This document shows positions 8,901 to 17,649 of a DNA stretch of 64,000 nt, piece by piece. Where the stretch lies: the NCBI RefSeq assembly GCF_034424315.1, contig NZ_CP139972.1:1550001-1614000 (forward strand), written 5' to 3'. The DNA is from Chitinophaga sancti (GTDB lineage Bacteria > Bacteroidota > Bacteroidia > Chitinophagales > Chitinophagaceae). The notes under the pieces are model-generated. The model was not told the DNA's origin and ran no database searches. It saw nothing but the letters and a program-made list of their open reading frames with translations. Positions within the stretch are counted from its first letter, which is position 1, and every line of letters begins with the position of its first letter. The position numbers were made by a program, and so were the translations under genes.

Positions 8901-9346
8901 CAGCAGCTGTCATTTCTACCTGGCTCACATAATCCATTCTTTCGAAACTAAGTGAAACTTTCTTCAAAAAAAAATGGTTATACTGCAATCTTTTTATCTG
9001 GTTGCCCGATGCTACAACAATCCGTCACAGGCAAGTTTATATGCCACTGGTATGGACAAAGGGTTTGAGACAAGCCTGATACGCCACTGGGATAAATAAA
9101 GGGTTTGAGACCAGTCTGAAATGGCAGCGGGAACATTTTTCATCGGTGTTTACAGATGATGAGGAGTTTGAGTCTGAGCAGAAAATACCCATTACTGCCC
9201 TTCAGAAAATGGCAACAGACCGAAAACCAGATACAGATAAGATAATAATCGAAATAGTATATGGAACAGGTAGCAGGTTATTCGAAGCCTGCTATTTCCG
9301 ACACCATCAACTATTTGAAAAATATTCATACGAATAATCCTTAAAC
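8901..9346. other. Gap with a short tandem repeat and a doubtful small ORF
   Basis: No convincing gene. It holds a 40-bp tandem duplication (9043-9122) and, from about 9095 to 9337, an open frame ending DDEEFESEQK...FEKYSYE whose usable start would be a GTG at 9146. The part in front of that start also reads like protein (KGFETSLKWQREHF), hinting at a broken gene of unknown kind. Confidence 0.4.
9043..9122 (+). repeat. Imperfect 40-bp tandem duplication
   Basis: Unit 1 (9043-9082) and unit 2 (9083-9122) both begin GCCACTGG and share AAAGGGTTTGAGAC; differences are scattered. A weaker third start (GGCAGCGGGA) follows at 9123. Confidence 0.7.
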
Positions 9347-10021
9347 ATGAAAAAAATCATTTTAGCAATTGGCTTACTCAGCATTTCCTGCTACTCATTT
9401 TCCCAGGACAAATTAAAGCGTGCGGTAGCACATTCCAAAGATTATATAGTGATACAGCTGGGTTATGCAGGCATGACGGGTACCGGCGTGAGCACCCTTC
9501 ACATGGGCCTTAACCGGACAGTCAACGTTGCCCTGATGTATGATATTCCATTATCAGCTTCAAAATTCAGTTTGGGTGCAGGCCTGGGAGTAGGATCAGA
9601 TAATTACTATTTCAAAAAAGAACGCATCGATATCACCAACACCGTCGCTCCTGCCAGGCAGGCCTCAGATAATTACAAACATTCAAAATTAGCCAATACC
9701 TACCTTGAGATTCCCCTGGAACTACGATTCCACCAGTTCCCGGACGATCTGAATAAAGGCTTCAAGGTAGGCATTGGGGTGAAAGCCGGCTACCTGCTGA
9801 ATGCACATACTAAAACAACATCAGATGCAACTGGCCATAACGTAACACAAACCGAAAGTAGCAAATACTGGTTTAACAGCTACCGCCTCGCCGGAACAGC
9901 CAGGATCGGTTACGGTAATTTTGCCCTGTTTGGCACCTATTCACTGAGCCAGATCTTTAAATCCAATAATACCTACGCACTCAAAGGTTACTCTGTAGGC
10001 CTGAGTTTTGGAGGCTTCTAA
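9347..10021 (+). CDS. Outer-membrane beta-barrel protein (small porin/PorT-like type)
   Basis: A 224-residue protein with a signal peptide (MKKIILAIGLLSISCYSFSQ) and amphipathic strands typical of an 8- to 10-stranded barrel, such as YIVIQLGYAGMTGTG, FSLGAGLGVGSDNYYF and YLEIPLELRFHQFPDD, ending in GYSVGLSFGGF. It fits the broad outer-membrane beta-barrel domain group found in Bacteroidota. No enzymatic motif is visible. Its last four bases overlap the tail of a decayed sigma-factor gene on the other strand. A pore or adhesion role is possible, but I would not go beyond the fold. Confidence 0.8.
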   Translation: MKKIILAIGLLSISCYSFSQDKLKRAVAHSKDYIVIQLGYAGMTGTGVSTLHMGLNRTVNVALMYDIPLSASKFSLGAGLGVGSDNYYFKKERIDITNTVAPARQASDNYKHSKLANTYLEIPLELRFHQFPDDLNKGFKVGIGVKAGYLLNAHTKTTSDATGHNVTQTESSKYWFNSYRLAGTARIGYGNFALFGTYSLSQIFKSNNTYALKGYSVGLSFGGF

Positions 10022-10295
10022 AGAAACGAAACCACCAGATAGAAATCTGGTGGCAATTCCTTCCTGATCCAGCCTTCCAGCGATCCTTTGTTGCGATACC
10101 TGTGGAGATATTTAAACACCCGTACAAAACCATCCTGCAATATTTCTTCGCCTTCTTCCCGGTTTTTAGCATACCACATCATCTTACGGGCATAGAACTG
10201 GTAGAGCCTCCCCTGGGATGCCCTGTCGCCTGCAATACATTTCCTGATAATCTCCTGCTCAGTATCGGTCAAAGGTTCGTTTCTTTTAAAGACAT
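10018..10295 (-). pseudogene. Truncated ECF sigma factor (region 2 only)
   Basis: Read on the minus strand, the sequence gives LTDTEQEIIRKCIAGDRASQ, LYQFYARKMMWYAKNREEGE and EILQDGFVRVFKYLHRY, then GSLEGWIRK, the hallmark of region 2 of Bacteroidota ECF sigma factors. Several residues usually found before the AKNREE motif are deleted, region 4 (the -35 binding domain) is absent, and the tail ELPPDFYLVVSFL is unrelated. The natural ATG at 10295 (MSLKETN) is in another frame and would need a frameshift. The gene is therefore dead: deletion, frameshift and loss of the C-terminus. Confidence 0.8.
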
Positions 10296-10478
10296 ACAGT
10301 GAATAAAAAATAGTTGGGTGGAAAGAAAAATAAAATACGCAGGTGAATCTGTGCGAATTCTGGATGAACCGTTTTAACAAAATGTTTAAATACATATACA
10401 GTTTTTCTCCAAAATTGCCAGGTATTTTACCATGGCAAACCATATGACAATGCCGTACTGAATCTAAGAAATCCGGAA

Positions 10479-10652
10479 ATGAAGGAATTAAATCTGAAAA
10501 CGGATAGTGAGAGCAGGTCCGGTTTTCATGCACCGAAAAGTGCTGGTTCTTTTGCTTTGGTGAGGTTAAGATTTGAAACACCAGGTACTTACAAAGGAGT
10601 GCCTTTTGATGTGGAGAGAGAGAAATCAGCAGTGACACTATTGGTGAATTAA
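10479..10652 (+). pseudogene. C-terminal fragment of an unrecognised protein
   Basis: An open frame of 57 residues ends with SAGSFALVRLRFETPG, TYKGVPFDVERE and KSAVTLLVN. The composition and strand pattern look like the end of a secreted or cell-surface beta-sandwich domain. The same frame stays open further upstream (for instance GKPYDNAVLNLRNPEM just before the first ATG) but without a credible start or signal peptide. I do not recognise the family. It is probably the surviving 3' end of a gene whose front was lost in the same rearrangement that broke the ECF sigma gene next to it. Confidence 0.45.
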
Positions 10653-10678
10653 AACAACTAACAGTGAATTGAAAAAAT

Positions 10679-10711
10679 AACGGCTTGCTACTTAGAAAAG
10701 TGCAAGCCGTT
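10679..10711 (-). terminator. Terminator downstream of cysteine synthase
   Basis: AACGGCTTGC pairs with GCAAGCCGTT, with further ACTT/AAGT pairing inside. On the minus strand the stem is followed by a T-rich run, placing it as the terminator of the gene ending at 10789. Confidence 0.75.
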
Positions 10712-10788
10712 CTGCTATTTTAATGGTAGGTTCTATTTACTTTAATGATTGGTTCTTTATATGTTCTGATGATTGTTTCGGTATATGA

Positions 10789-11835
10789 TTAATGAATGAT
10801 CGGTTCACTCAGTCTTGGTATTGTTCTGAACCCGGTAAAACTTAAGTCGGCAGAAATATAGCCGGGCTTAGAGGTCTGCGGTTTTACCAGGTCTGTACTC
10901 AGGTACTTCTTATTACTATCGCATAGCAGTGTCACTACTACCGCATCGTCTCCCATTTTCTCTTTCAGCCTGATGGCACCGATCACGTTGGCACCGGAGG
11001 AGATGCCCACAGCCAGGCCCAGTTCTGCAGCCAGTTTTTGTGCTACAATGATCGCATCCCCATCATTTGCCTGCATGATCTCATCTAACTGATCCAGCTT
11101 TACAATAGCAGGAATAAATTCGTCAGAGATGCCCTGGATACGATGACTGCCTACCTTATGACCGGTACTTAAAGTCGGTGACTCCGCAGGTTCCAGGGGA
11201 TGAATTTTCACGCCCGGGTGCACGCTTTTCAGGTATTTTCCTACACCCATTACCGTACCTCCTGTGCCTACACCCGCTACAAACGCATCTGGCTGTAAGC
11301 CCACATGAAGCAGTTGTTCCCAGATTTCAGGCCCGGTAGTGGCAGCATGTGCTTCGGTATTATATTCATTTTCAAACTGGCGGGGCAGGAAATACTGATC
11401 ACTATTTTGACGTAAATCTTCTGCCAGCCGGATACTCCCCAGGAAACCACCCTCCTCTTTACTTACCAGGCGAACGGTCGCTCCAAAACTCCGGATAATA
11501 TCCTGCCTTTCCCGGCTCAGCCAGTCAGGCATCATGATGATGACCTTGTGCCCCAGTGCACGGCCGATAGCAGAAAATGCAATCCCTGTATTACCACTTG
11601 TTGCCTCCACGATCATATCCCCTGGTTTGATCAGGTCCTGCAGATAGGCCTGCTTCATAATATAAAGGGCCATACGGTCCTTAATACTCCCGGTCAGGTT
11701 ATAATGCTCACACTTTACGAATATGTAGCCAGGACGGCCTTTATATTGATATTCGAGTTTTAGCATAGGCGTGTTACCAACCAGGTTCCACAGCTCCCCA
11801 AATCGCTGATCAACCACAGATACTTCCGACAACAT
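10789..11835 (-). CDS. PLP-dependent cysteine synthase family protein
   Basis: A 348-residue fold-type II PLP enzyme. Lys52 in [11 protein letters not shown] is the predicted Schiff-base lysine, [15 protein letters not shown] binds the substrate carboxylate, and [16 protein letters not shown] forms the phosphate-binding Gly loop. It is close to O-acetylserine sulfhydrylase (CysK/CysM) and lacks the haem and CBS domains of full cystathionine beta-synthase. The C-terminal 30 residues ([13 protein letters not shown] and on) extend beyond a minimal CysK. It would make cysteine from O-acetylserine and sulfide, or catalyse a related beta-replacement. It is divergent from the Lrp-type regulator at 11986, which is a likely controller, with 150 bp between the two starts. 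Confidence 0.9.
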   Translation of the reverse strand: MLSEVSVVDQRFGELWNLVGNTPMLKLEYQYKGRPGYIFVKCEHYNLTGSIKDRMALYIMKQAYLQDLIKPGDMIVEATSGNTGIAFSAIGRALGHKVIIMMPDWLSRERQDIIRSFGATVRLVSKEEGGFLGSIRLAEDLRQNSDQYFLPRQFENEYNTEAHAATTGPEIWEQLLHVGLQPDAFVAGVGTGGTVMGVGKYLKSVHPGVKIHPLEPAESPTLSTGHKVGSHRIQGISDEFIPAIVKLDQLDEIMQANDGDAIIVAQKLAAELGLAVGISSGANVIGAIRLKEKMGDDAVVVTLLCDSNKKYLSTDLVKPQTSKPGYISADLSFTGFRTIPRLSEPIIH

Positions 11836-11985
11836 AATGGTGAATAATTTTTAACAAATCTCTGAAATGGAGCTGATTGTGTCAATCGGTAAGTGATTTT
11901 TACAGAAAATTTCCGGAAAAGTGCCAGATAATTGTATTATTTTTCGGTTATTCTTCTATCAGCAGGCGTCACACCGAATTTTATT

Positions 11986-12450
11986 ATGGAAAAGAACCAA
12001 CTTGACGACATCGATATCCAGATTTTAAAGTTATTGCAGCAGAATGCAGAACTGACGAATAAGGAAATTGCCACCCGGCTGCACAAGTCAGTGGCGACCA
12101 TTCATGAGCGCATCCGGCAACTGAAAGAAAGCGGGTATATTACGAAGATCGTAGCCCTGCTGGACAGGAAGAAGATCAACCGGAAACTGATTGCCTTCAG
12201 CCATGTATTGTTACATGATCATGCTGCTGCAACACTGAGTACCTTCGAAAAAGAAGTCGCCAAATTTCCCGAGGTAATGGAGTGCTTCCAGATGACGGGC
12301 ACCTTTGATTTTATCCTGCGAGTCGCTACCAGCGATATGGATACTTATCATACCTTTTACCGGAAACTGGCGGCATTGCCCAATATCAGTACGGTACAGA
12401 GTTTTTTCGTGTTGTCCGAAACAAAGAGTGAAACTGCTTACCCTTTGTAA
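11986..12450 (+). CDS. Lrp/AsnC family transcriptional regulator
   Basis: A 154-residue regulator. The N-terminal winged helix-turn-helix reads DDIDIQILKLLQQNAELTN, then KEIATRLHKSVATIHERI. The C-terminal RAM (ligand-binding) domain contains VMECFQMTGTFDFILRVATS. The ATG at 11986 is the family start; the frame is open 18 codons upstream but that part is not conserved. Divergent placement next to cysteine synthase suggests local control of that gene in response to an amino acid, perhaps cysteine or a precursor; this is inference from position. Confidence 0.9.
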   Translation: MEKNQLDDIDIQILKLLQQNAELTNKEIATRLHKSVATIHERIRQLKESGYITKIVALLDRKKINRKLIAFSHVLLHDHAAATLSTFEKEVAKFPEVMECFQMTGTFDFILRVATSDMDTYHTFYRKLAALPNISTVQSFFVLSETKSETAYPL

Positions 12451-12520
12451 ACACAAATGCCTCATTCTTATTGCAGTTTGAATTATTTCTGCAATAAAAG
12501 TATCTATACTACCATTGTAG

Positions 12521-12528
12521 TATCTTTG
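12521..12528 (+). promoter_or_regulatory. -7 promoter box upstream of the GH64 gene
   Basis: TATCTTTG is an exact match to the Bacteroidota TAnnTTTG consensus, 36 bases before the start codon. No clean TTTG box is seen at the usual distance upstream. Confidence 0.6.
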
Positions 12529-12563
12529 CGCCCGACATAACAAAATAACCTATCCTATATTTT

Positions 12564-13970
12564 ATGAAAACCATTACCATTCTGGCTGCAATGCCACTTC
12601 TCATGCTCATGGGGAGTTGTAAAAAAACCGAAACCACTAAGATCATTTCCACCGGTCCGATTGATTACAACGCTTACGCAAATGGAGGTGTTCATCTTGA
12701 AATCGTGAACTCCGATCCTGCCACCTACAATGACGATGAGTTGTATGTTGGGGTCATGGGCGCCACCACCGGCTCGAATTCAACCAGTGCCTACATTGAT
12801 CTGAAAACCGGCAAGACCGTGCCATTGAACAATCTCAGCGCACTGCCGCAGGTAGTGAATCCAAACAATCCAACTGACGGGGGTAAGTTTATCGTCATCG
12901 GCACCAAAATGTCTGACATGCCTGTAAACCCTGCCACTGGCCGTCACTCCATTCCTCTGCCTTTTATCCAGAGCGGACGGATCCTGATGTCTATCGGTAA
13001 GCCAATCTACTATTACATCAACCCGGGAGGTACCAGTTTAGCAGCACCTACCAAAAGCACCAATCCCAAGGATCAGAACTACGGTACCGTATTCGATTTC
13101 ATGGAGTTTACGTATTACTCTAACGGTACTGCGGCCAGGGTATATGCAAACACGTCCCGTGTGGATGAATATGCGATCTCTATGGGCTTTGAACTCAATG
13201 CCCTCCAGGGAAAAACAGGCACGGTACAAAGAGCCGGTGAGCTCATGACAAAGCAAAACACGATCCAGGCATTTTTGAATTTCCCGAAGCCGGAAGCGTA
13301 TAATCAGTGCTACAGGAGTTTCTTCCAGGACATCATCAATCCGGGTGGGATCACAGATGCTGCGGGTAATAAGATCTTTACCCAGACTGCCGCCTACGCG
13401 CAATTTCAAACCTATATTGACAGCATCTGGCAGAATTACAAGACGAAAGATCTGTTGCTGGTATTAGGCACTAACAATGTAGGTAAGACAGATGCTGATT
13501 TGGTAATTAAAGGAAGAGTAGACGATAACAACGTTTTCAATTTCACACAAACGACAACTGTCAATGGAACGAAGGTAACAAAAGCTGGTACCTTACCTAT
13601 CAAGCCAACGACTTCAGATGTATTAGGTGGTACTGCCAGTACTGGGGCTTTTAATAATTCAGCACTGGATGGAAAGGCAGGGCATGAACTGGATAATTCA
13701 CTTCGTGTCACCTTTGTAGCAGCATTAAACCGCCACAGCATAGTAGCTGATGCTGCAGAAGGGAAGATCCAGTATCCGGAGGATGTGTCTAATTTCTATA
13801 AGCATGCGCCCTATAATTATTATGCGGCATTCTGGCATTCACAGGGTGTTTCCTATAATAATCTGCAGTATGCATTTTCTTATGATGATGCGGCCAACCA
13901 GTCATCTACTATTGTAGGAGACAATCCTGCATATTGTACATTGTATTTTGGACCGATTATCAGCAAGTAA
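12564..13970 (+). CDS. GH64-like beta-1,3-glucanase lipoprotein
   Basis: A 468-residue protein with a lipoprotein signal (MGSCKK; Cys19 predicted lipidated). The body matches the glycoside hydrolase 64 pattern (laminaripentaose-producing beta-1,3-glucanases with a thaumatin-like domain): GRILMSIGKPIYYYINPGG, VFDFMEFTYYSNGTAARVYA, NTSRVDEYAISMGFELN, LRVTFVAALNRHSI and FYKHAPYNYYAAFWHSQG, ending LQYAFSYDDAANQSS. Catalytic acidic residues should lie in the FDFMEFTYY and NTSRVDEYAIS region. It probably acts on beta-1,3-glucans (fungal or algal walls) at the cell surface. It appears monocistronic, with an exact -7 box upstream and a bidirectional terminator downstream. Confidence 0.85.
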   Translation: MKTITILAAMPLLMLMGSCKKTETTKIISTGPIDYNAYANGGVHLEIVNSDPATYNDDELYVGVMGATTGSNSTSAYIDLKTGKTVPLNNLSALPQVVNPNNPTDGGKFIVIGTKMSDMPVNPATGRHSIPLPFIQSGRILMSIGKPIYYYINPGGTSLAAPTKSTNPKDQNYGTVFDFMEFTYYSNGTAARVYANTSRVDEYAISMGFELNALQGKTGTVQRAGELMTKQNTIQAFLNFPKPEAYNQCYRSFFQDIINPGGITDAAGNKIFTQTAAYAQFQTYIDSIWQNYKTKDLLLVLGTNNVGKTDADLVIKGRVDDNNVFNFTQTTTVNGTKVTKAGTLPIKPTTSDVLGGTASTGAFNNSALDGKAGHELDNSLRVTFVAALNRHSIVADAAEGKIQYPEDVSNFYKHAPYNYYAAFWHSQGVSYNNLQYAFSYDDAANQSSTIVGDNPAYCTLYFGPIISK

Positions 13971-13977
13971 AAGATGC

Positions 13978-14022
13978 ATGAAAGAGGGAATTGCCCAGGG
14001 GCATGAAAACCTTTTTCAGAAG
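13978..14022. repeat. Dispersed 45-bp repeat, copy 1
   Basis: CATGAAAGAGGGAATT, ten variable bases, then ATGAAAACCTTTTTCAGA. The same two blocks recur at 22725-22770 with an eleven-base middle. Both copies lie in intergenic space just before a terminator hairpin. Confidence 0.8.
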
Positions 14023-14061
14023 AATTATTTTCAGCGGGTATAAGCCTGGTTTTAAAAAATA

Positions 14062-14094
14062 AAAGCCTTCGGATCGTTTTGATCTGAAGGCTTT
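14062..14094. terminator. Bidirectional terminator between GH64 and permease genes
   Basis: AAAGCCTTCGGATC pairs with GATCTGAAGGCTTT across a five-base loop. The two flanking genes converge on it. Confidence 0.85.
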
Positions 14095-14100
14095 GTTATA

Positions 14101-16497
14101 TCACTCCATTTTCAGACTCTTCACCGGGTTCATGAAAGCAGCTTTCATTGCCTGCCCGCCTACAGTCAGCAGCGCCACCAGCAAAGCCAATACCCCGGAC
14201 AATAAAAAGATAGAAACGTCAATGTGTACACGGTAAGCAAATGAATCCAGCCAGCGGTTCATTGTCCACCAGGCCAATGGCCAGGATAACAGGGTAGCGA
14301 TCAACACCAGCTTCATAAAATTACCTGACAGCAACATGGTCACATTATAAGCAGATGCTCCCAGCACCTTTCGGATGCCCACCTCCTTAATACGTAATTG
14401 AGACGCATAAGCCGATACGCCAAACAATCCCAGGCAGGAAACAAAGATGGCGAAGAACGAAAAGACCCTGAACAACTGCATCATCCGATCTTCCGAAAAA
14501 TACAGGCGGTTCAGCTTATCGTCCAGGAAGGTATAAGTAAATACCGCATTCGGAGATAATGCCCTGATCTTTGATTCCAGGAACTGCAGCGTTTGTTCTG
14601 CCTTTCCTGGCCTTGCTTTCACGACCAGGTAATTCGTACGGAAAGGTTTATATTGAATCACCAAAGGTTCTATGGGTGCATGCAGGGAAGCAAAGTTGAA
14701 ATCTTTGATAATACCTACCACGGTGCCTGTATCTGTATCTAAAATAAATGATTGGCCAAGCGGCTCTTTCATCCCCAGGTTTTTCACGGCCGCTTCGTTT
14801 AATATGAACTCATGGTGTTGAATATTGGGGAACTGGCTTTGAAAATCCCTGCCAGCCAATAAAGGAATATTTAGTGTAGCCAGCAGCGTTTCATTTGCCC
14901 ACATCGCACGTACAGAAAATTCCTGCACGGGGGAAGCCGCATTTAAAGGCACCATATTATTGATACTAAAACGCTCTCCCGGCAGCGTAGAGGTAGTTGT
15001 AAAATTGGCAATACCGCTGTTTTGTTGCAGGTCATGCATCAATGAACCAAAATGCTCCCACATATTTCCATACATGGTCACGGCTATCTGTTGTTCTTTG
15101 TCAAAGCCCAGGTGCTTGTGATGGAAGAGCTGCAGTTGCCGGTACATGACCAGTGCACTGAAAATCATGAATACGGAGATGGCAAACTGGAAGATAATTA
15201 ATCCTTTCCTCACGGTATATACCGGCGAAGCCACATCCCGCTTACCTTTCAAGGCAGGCACCGGTTTAAAACTGCTGACAAACCAGGCAGGATAAGCACT
15301 CGCCAATAGGCCTATCACGACTACCGATAGTATTAAAATACCGAGGTTAGTGAATGAAAGCAATTGATCAATACGGAGTTGCTTACCGCTCAGGTTATTA
15401 TAAACAGGGAGAACGAGTGCAAACATCAGGAGGGCCAGTACAGCGGCTATCAGGGTGATGATAAATGATTCGCCCAGGAACTGCCGCATTAGCTGTGGCC
15501 TGGAAGCGCCGATCACTTTCCGCAAACCAATTTCCTTCATGCGGTTAAATGCCTGTGCGGTAGAGATATTGATAAAGTTCACCGCCGCAATCAGTAAAAT
15601 AAACAAAGCGGCAATGGAAAAGACATATACATAGGTAATGCTGCTGTTGGGACCCAGCTCCTTCTCCATATTGGAGTGTAGGTGTATATCAGTAACCGGG
15701 ATAAGACTTAGTTTGCGACCTGCCAGCACCTCCCCGGCAGTTTCTCCGCCAGCCGTATAATACCGCACCATAAAATTGAGCAATTTGTCGTTTATGCTAG
15801 CCAGTGATGCCCGGCTGTTCAGCACTAAATAGGTATAAAAAGCATTCCAGGTGCGTCTTTCCAGGGTATTTTGATCCACGTAATGTTGGAGGGTATTCAT
15901 AGAAAGCAGGTAGTCAAACTGCAAATGCGTAGGAAAAGCGGGTTTGCTTACAACGCCTGTTACCTTTAGCGGCAACTGTGCTACATCGTCCATGATCACC
16001 TTGCCCAGGGGATCTTGCTGGCCAAAATACTTATGGGCCATCTCTTCGGTAATGACAATAGCATCAGTGGCAGTGAGTGCAGTGTTCGCATCTCCTTTTA
16101 CAAAGTGAAGATCAAAAGTGTTGCTGACATTGGCATCAGCAAAGAAACCTTGTTTTTCTTCAAATCTATTTGTAGCGTAGCTGAGAACCTGGTTAGGGTA
16201 AGGGCGGTAAAAACGGGTAACTGCTGCAACTTCCGGAAGCTCCCGGGCCATCTGCAAACCAATAGTTGGCGCAGTGGCCGCCCATTGCCGGGTATCTTCG
16301 CCCTGGCCATGCAGGTTTAACCGGAAGAGGCGGTCGGCTTTCGTATAGCCTTTGTCATACCGCAGCTCTTCCTTTACATGGAAGATGATGAGCATAGCAC
16401 ACATTAAACCCACTGCCAATCCCAGGATGTTGATGACAGAGAACAGGGTATTTTTCCGGAGATTGCGCCAGGCAATCCTGAAATAACTTGTAAGCAT
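14101..16497 (-). CDS. FtsX-like ABC transporter permease (MacB type)
   Basis: A 798-residue permease in the large two-repeat arrangement common in Bacteroidota. The N-terminus MLTSYFRIAWRNLRKNTLFS is followed by the first helix NILGLAVGLMCAMLIIF, a MacB periplasmic domain (about 50-270), three central helices with the FtsX signature RMKEIGLRKVIGASRPQLM, a second periplasmic domain and a final FtsX block with RIKEVGIRKVLGASAYNVTM. Such proteins work with a separate LolD/MacB-type ATPase in mechanotransmission or export rather than classical import. No ATPase gene is adjacent, so the partner is elsewhere. Many paralogs usually exist per genome, so a substrate cannot be named. Confidence 0.9.
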   Translation of the reverse strand: MLTSYFRIAWRNLRKNTLFSVINILGLAVGLMCAMLIIFHVKEELRYDKGYTKADRLFRLNLHGQGEDTRQWAATAPTIGLQMARELPEVAAVTRFYRPYPNQVLSYATNRFEEKQGFFADANVSNTFDLHFVKGDANTALTATDAIVITEEMAHKYFGQQDPLGKVIMDDVAQLPLKVTGVVSKPAFPTHLQFDYLLSMNTLQHYVDQNTLERRTWNAFYTYLVLNSRASLASINDKLLNFMVRYYTAGGETAGEVLAGRKLSLIPVTDIHLHSNMEKELGPNSSITYVYVFSIAALFILLIAAVNFINISTAQAFNRMKEIGLRKVIGASRPQLMRQFLGESFIITLIAAVLALLMFALVLPVYNNLSGKQLRIDQLLSFTNLGILILSVVVIGLLASAYPAWFVSSFKPVPALKGKRDVASPVYTVRKGLIIFQFAISVFMIFSALVMYRQLQLFHHKHLGFDKEQQIAVTMYGNMWEHFGSLMHDLQQNSGIANFTTTSTLPGERFSINNMVPLNAASPVQEFSVRAMWANETLLATLNIPLLAGRDFQSQFPNIQHHEFILNEAAVKNLGMKEPLGQSFILDTDTGTVVGIIKDFNFASLHAPIEPLVIQYKPFRTNYLVVKARPGKAEQTLQFLESKIRALSPNAVFTYTFLDDKLNRLYFSEDRMMQLFRVFSFFAIFVSCLGLFGVSAYASQLRIKEVGIRKVLGASAYNVTMLLSGNFMKLVLIATLLSWPLAWWTMNRWLDSFAYRVHIDVSIFLLSGVLALLVALLTVGGQAMKAAFMNPVKSLKME

Positions 16498-16807
16498 AGC
16501 TGATGTGTACTAAGAGAGTGCCAATCGGTTTATGAACTGAGGTTCAGTTTATTAAAAGTAAGATATAATTGAATGTGTTCAGTTTTGGGTGATATATGTG
16601 TCCGGTATTGAACATAATATACTACCTGGGAGTGGGCTGGTGTCACAGCCAACAATCCCTATATGAAATTCCAGGTACTTCCAATCCAACTTTTAAGAAT
16701 GCATGAAAGGGCTAGGGTAATGTGGTCCATCATTGGGTCGGGTACCAGTTTGAATTTTCATTTTCTAAGACCAACCCGCTGCTGGTGTAAATGTTTTACT
16801 TTATTTT

Positions 16808-16862
16808 TTTGCAACACTGTATCTTTTACGACAGAGAAGTATTACTTTTGCAACACTGTTGC
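16808..16862 (+). promoter_or_regulatory. Promoter with duplicated operator-like site upstream of MerC-CobW genes
   Basis: TTTGCAACACTGT occurs twice (from 16808 and from 16848). The second copy completes a perfect inverted repeat GCAAC-ACT-GTTGC (16850-16862). It overlaps an exact -7 box TACTTTTG (16843-16850), so a bound protein would block transcription. The genes downstream (MerC-type membrane protein, CobW GTPase) suggest a Fur/Zur-family metalloregulator; the identity of the regulator is inferred. Confidence 0.6.
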
Positions 16863-16868
16863 GCAGCA

Positions 16869-16964
16869 ATGCCTATCGTCATGGGAAAAAAGACTTTAGG
16901 CGTTGTGGTAGTACGAGCTTCATTATCAAGTGTGTTAAAAACGGGAATAGCTTATGAATACTGA
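16869..16964 (+). CDS. Possible 31-residue leader ORF overlapping merC-like gene
   Basis: A short frame starts MPIVMGKKTLGVVVV and ends in TGA eleven bases inside the next gene (its ATG is at 16954). It begins seven bases after the operator-like palindrome. The tight overlap would allow translational coupling. No homology is evident; it may be accidental. Confidence 0.25.
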   Translation: MPIVMGKKTLGVVVVRASLSSVLKTGIAYEY

Positions 16965-17325
16965 TTACAGGAGCAGGTGGGATGCCATTGGCATTGTGGC
17001 TTCTTTTGCCTGTGCCATACATTGTGTTTTACTTCCACTGATATTTACCACCCTCACCTTGTTTGGCGTTGAATTCCTGGAGAATGTGTACCTCGAAACA
17101 TTGACGATACTGGTGTCGATGTGTGCCGGATCATGGGCGCTTTTCAGGGGATTTAAACACCATCATAACCGCACTTTAATCATTATCTTCTTTACGGGCC
17201 TTACATTGATGATAACGGGCAACCTGCTGTCTTTTCATTTTGCTGAGATCATCTGCAAACTGGCGGGCAGTACGCTGATCATCATTGCTCATCTGAAAAA
17301 TGTACGGGAATGCAGGCATGAGTAA
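16954..17325 (+). CDS. MerC-domain inner-membrane protein
   Basis: A 123-residue protein with four hydrophobic helices (about 10-35, 42-65, 70-92, 95-113). The first helix carries the MerC signature CAIHC within FACAIHCVLLPLIF; these cysteines are the metal-binding pair in mercury transporters. In Bacteroidota, MerC-domain proteins commonly sit next to Fur-type regulators and CobW GTPases and seem tied to zinc or general metal handling rather than mercury resistance; no mer genes are here. It shares an operator-controlled promoter region with the CobW gene 324 bp downstream. Confidence 0.85.
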   Translation: MNTDYRSRWDAIGIVASFACAIHCVLLPLIFTTLTLFGVEFLENVYLETLTILVSMCAGSWALFRGFKHHHNRTLIIIFFTGLTLMITGNLLSFHFAEIICKLAGSTLIIIAHLKNVRECRHE

Positions 17326-17396
17326 TTCCAAAAACCCTTGTACCAGAGTAAATTGTTGCTTACATTGCTGCCCGCAATGAATGCGGTGCTGCAGGT

Positions 17397-17570
17397 ATGG
17401 AAGGATGGAAAGGGGGAATGGAAAATACGGTGGCATATAACATAGAGGTGAAGGAATCTGCATTGCGTCAATGGCTGTATGATTTTTTAAAGTTCATACA
17501 GTATGTAATGGACATGGATGAGTGCTTATTACATGTTGGAGGTATTGGAGGAATGGAAATGAGCAATTGA
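17397..17570 (+). CDS. Possible small ORF between merC-like and cobW-like genes
   Basis: A 57-residue frame beginning MEGWKGGMENTVAYNIEVKE and containing ALRQWLYDFLKFIQYVMDMD. It lies in the 324-bp space between two genes of the same direction. The sequence looks protein-like but I know no family for it. It could be a small metal-homeostasis protein or a degraded gene. Confidence 0.3.
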   Translation: MEGWKGGMENTVAYNIEVKESALRQWLYDFLKFIQYVMDMDECLLHVGGIGGMEMSN

Positions 17571-17649
17571 ATGTAGTGGAAATTGAGTTTGAAGCGGATG
17601 GCGTATGAAAAATTCGAGTTTGAAGAAAAATAGATTTAAGTAAAATAAA

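Noticed and set aside
16663..16899. 78-residue ORF upstream of the MerC-type gene
   Set aside because: It crosses the promoter and both operator-like sites, and its sequence is rich in Cys and Phe without a pattern.
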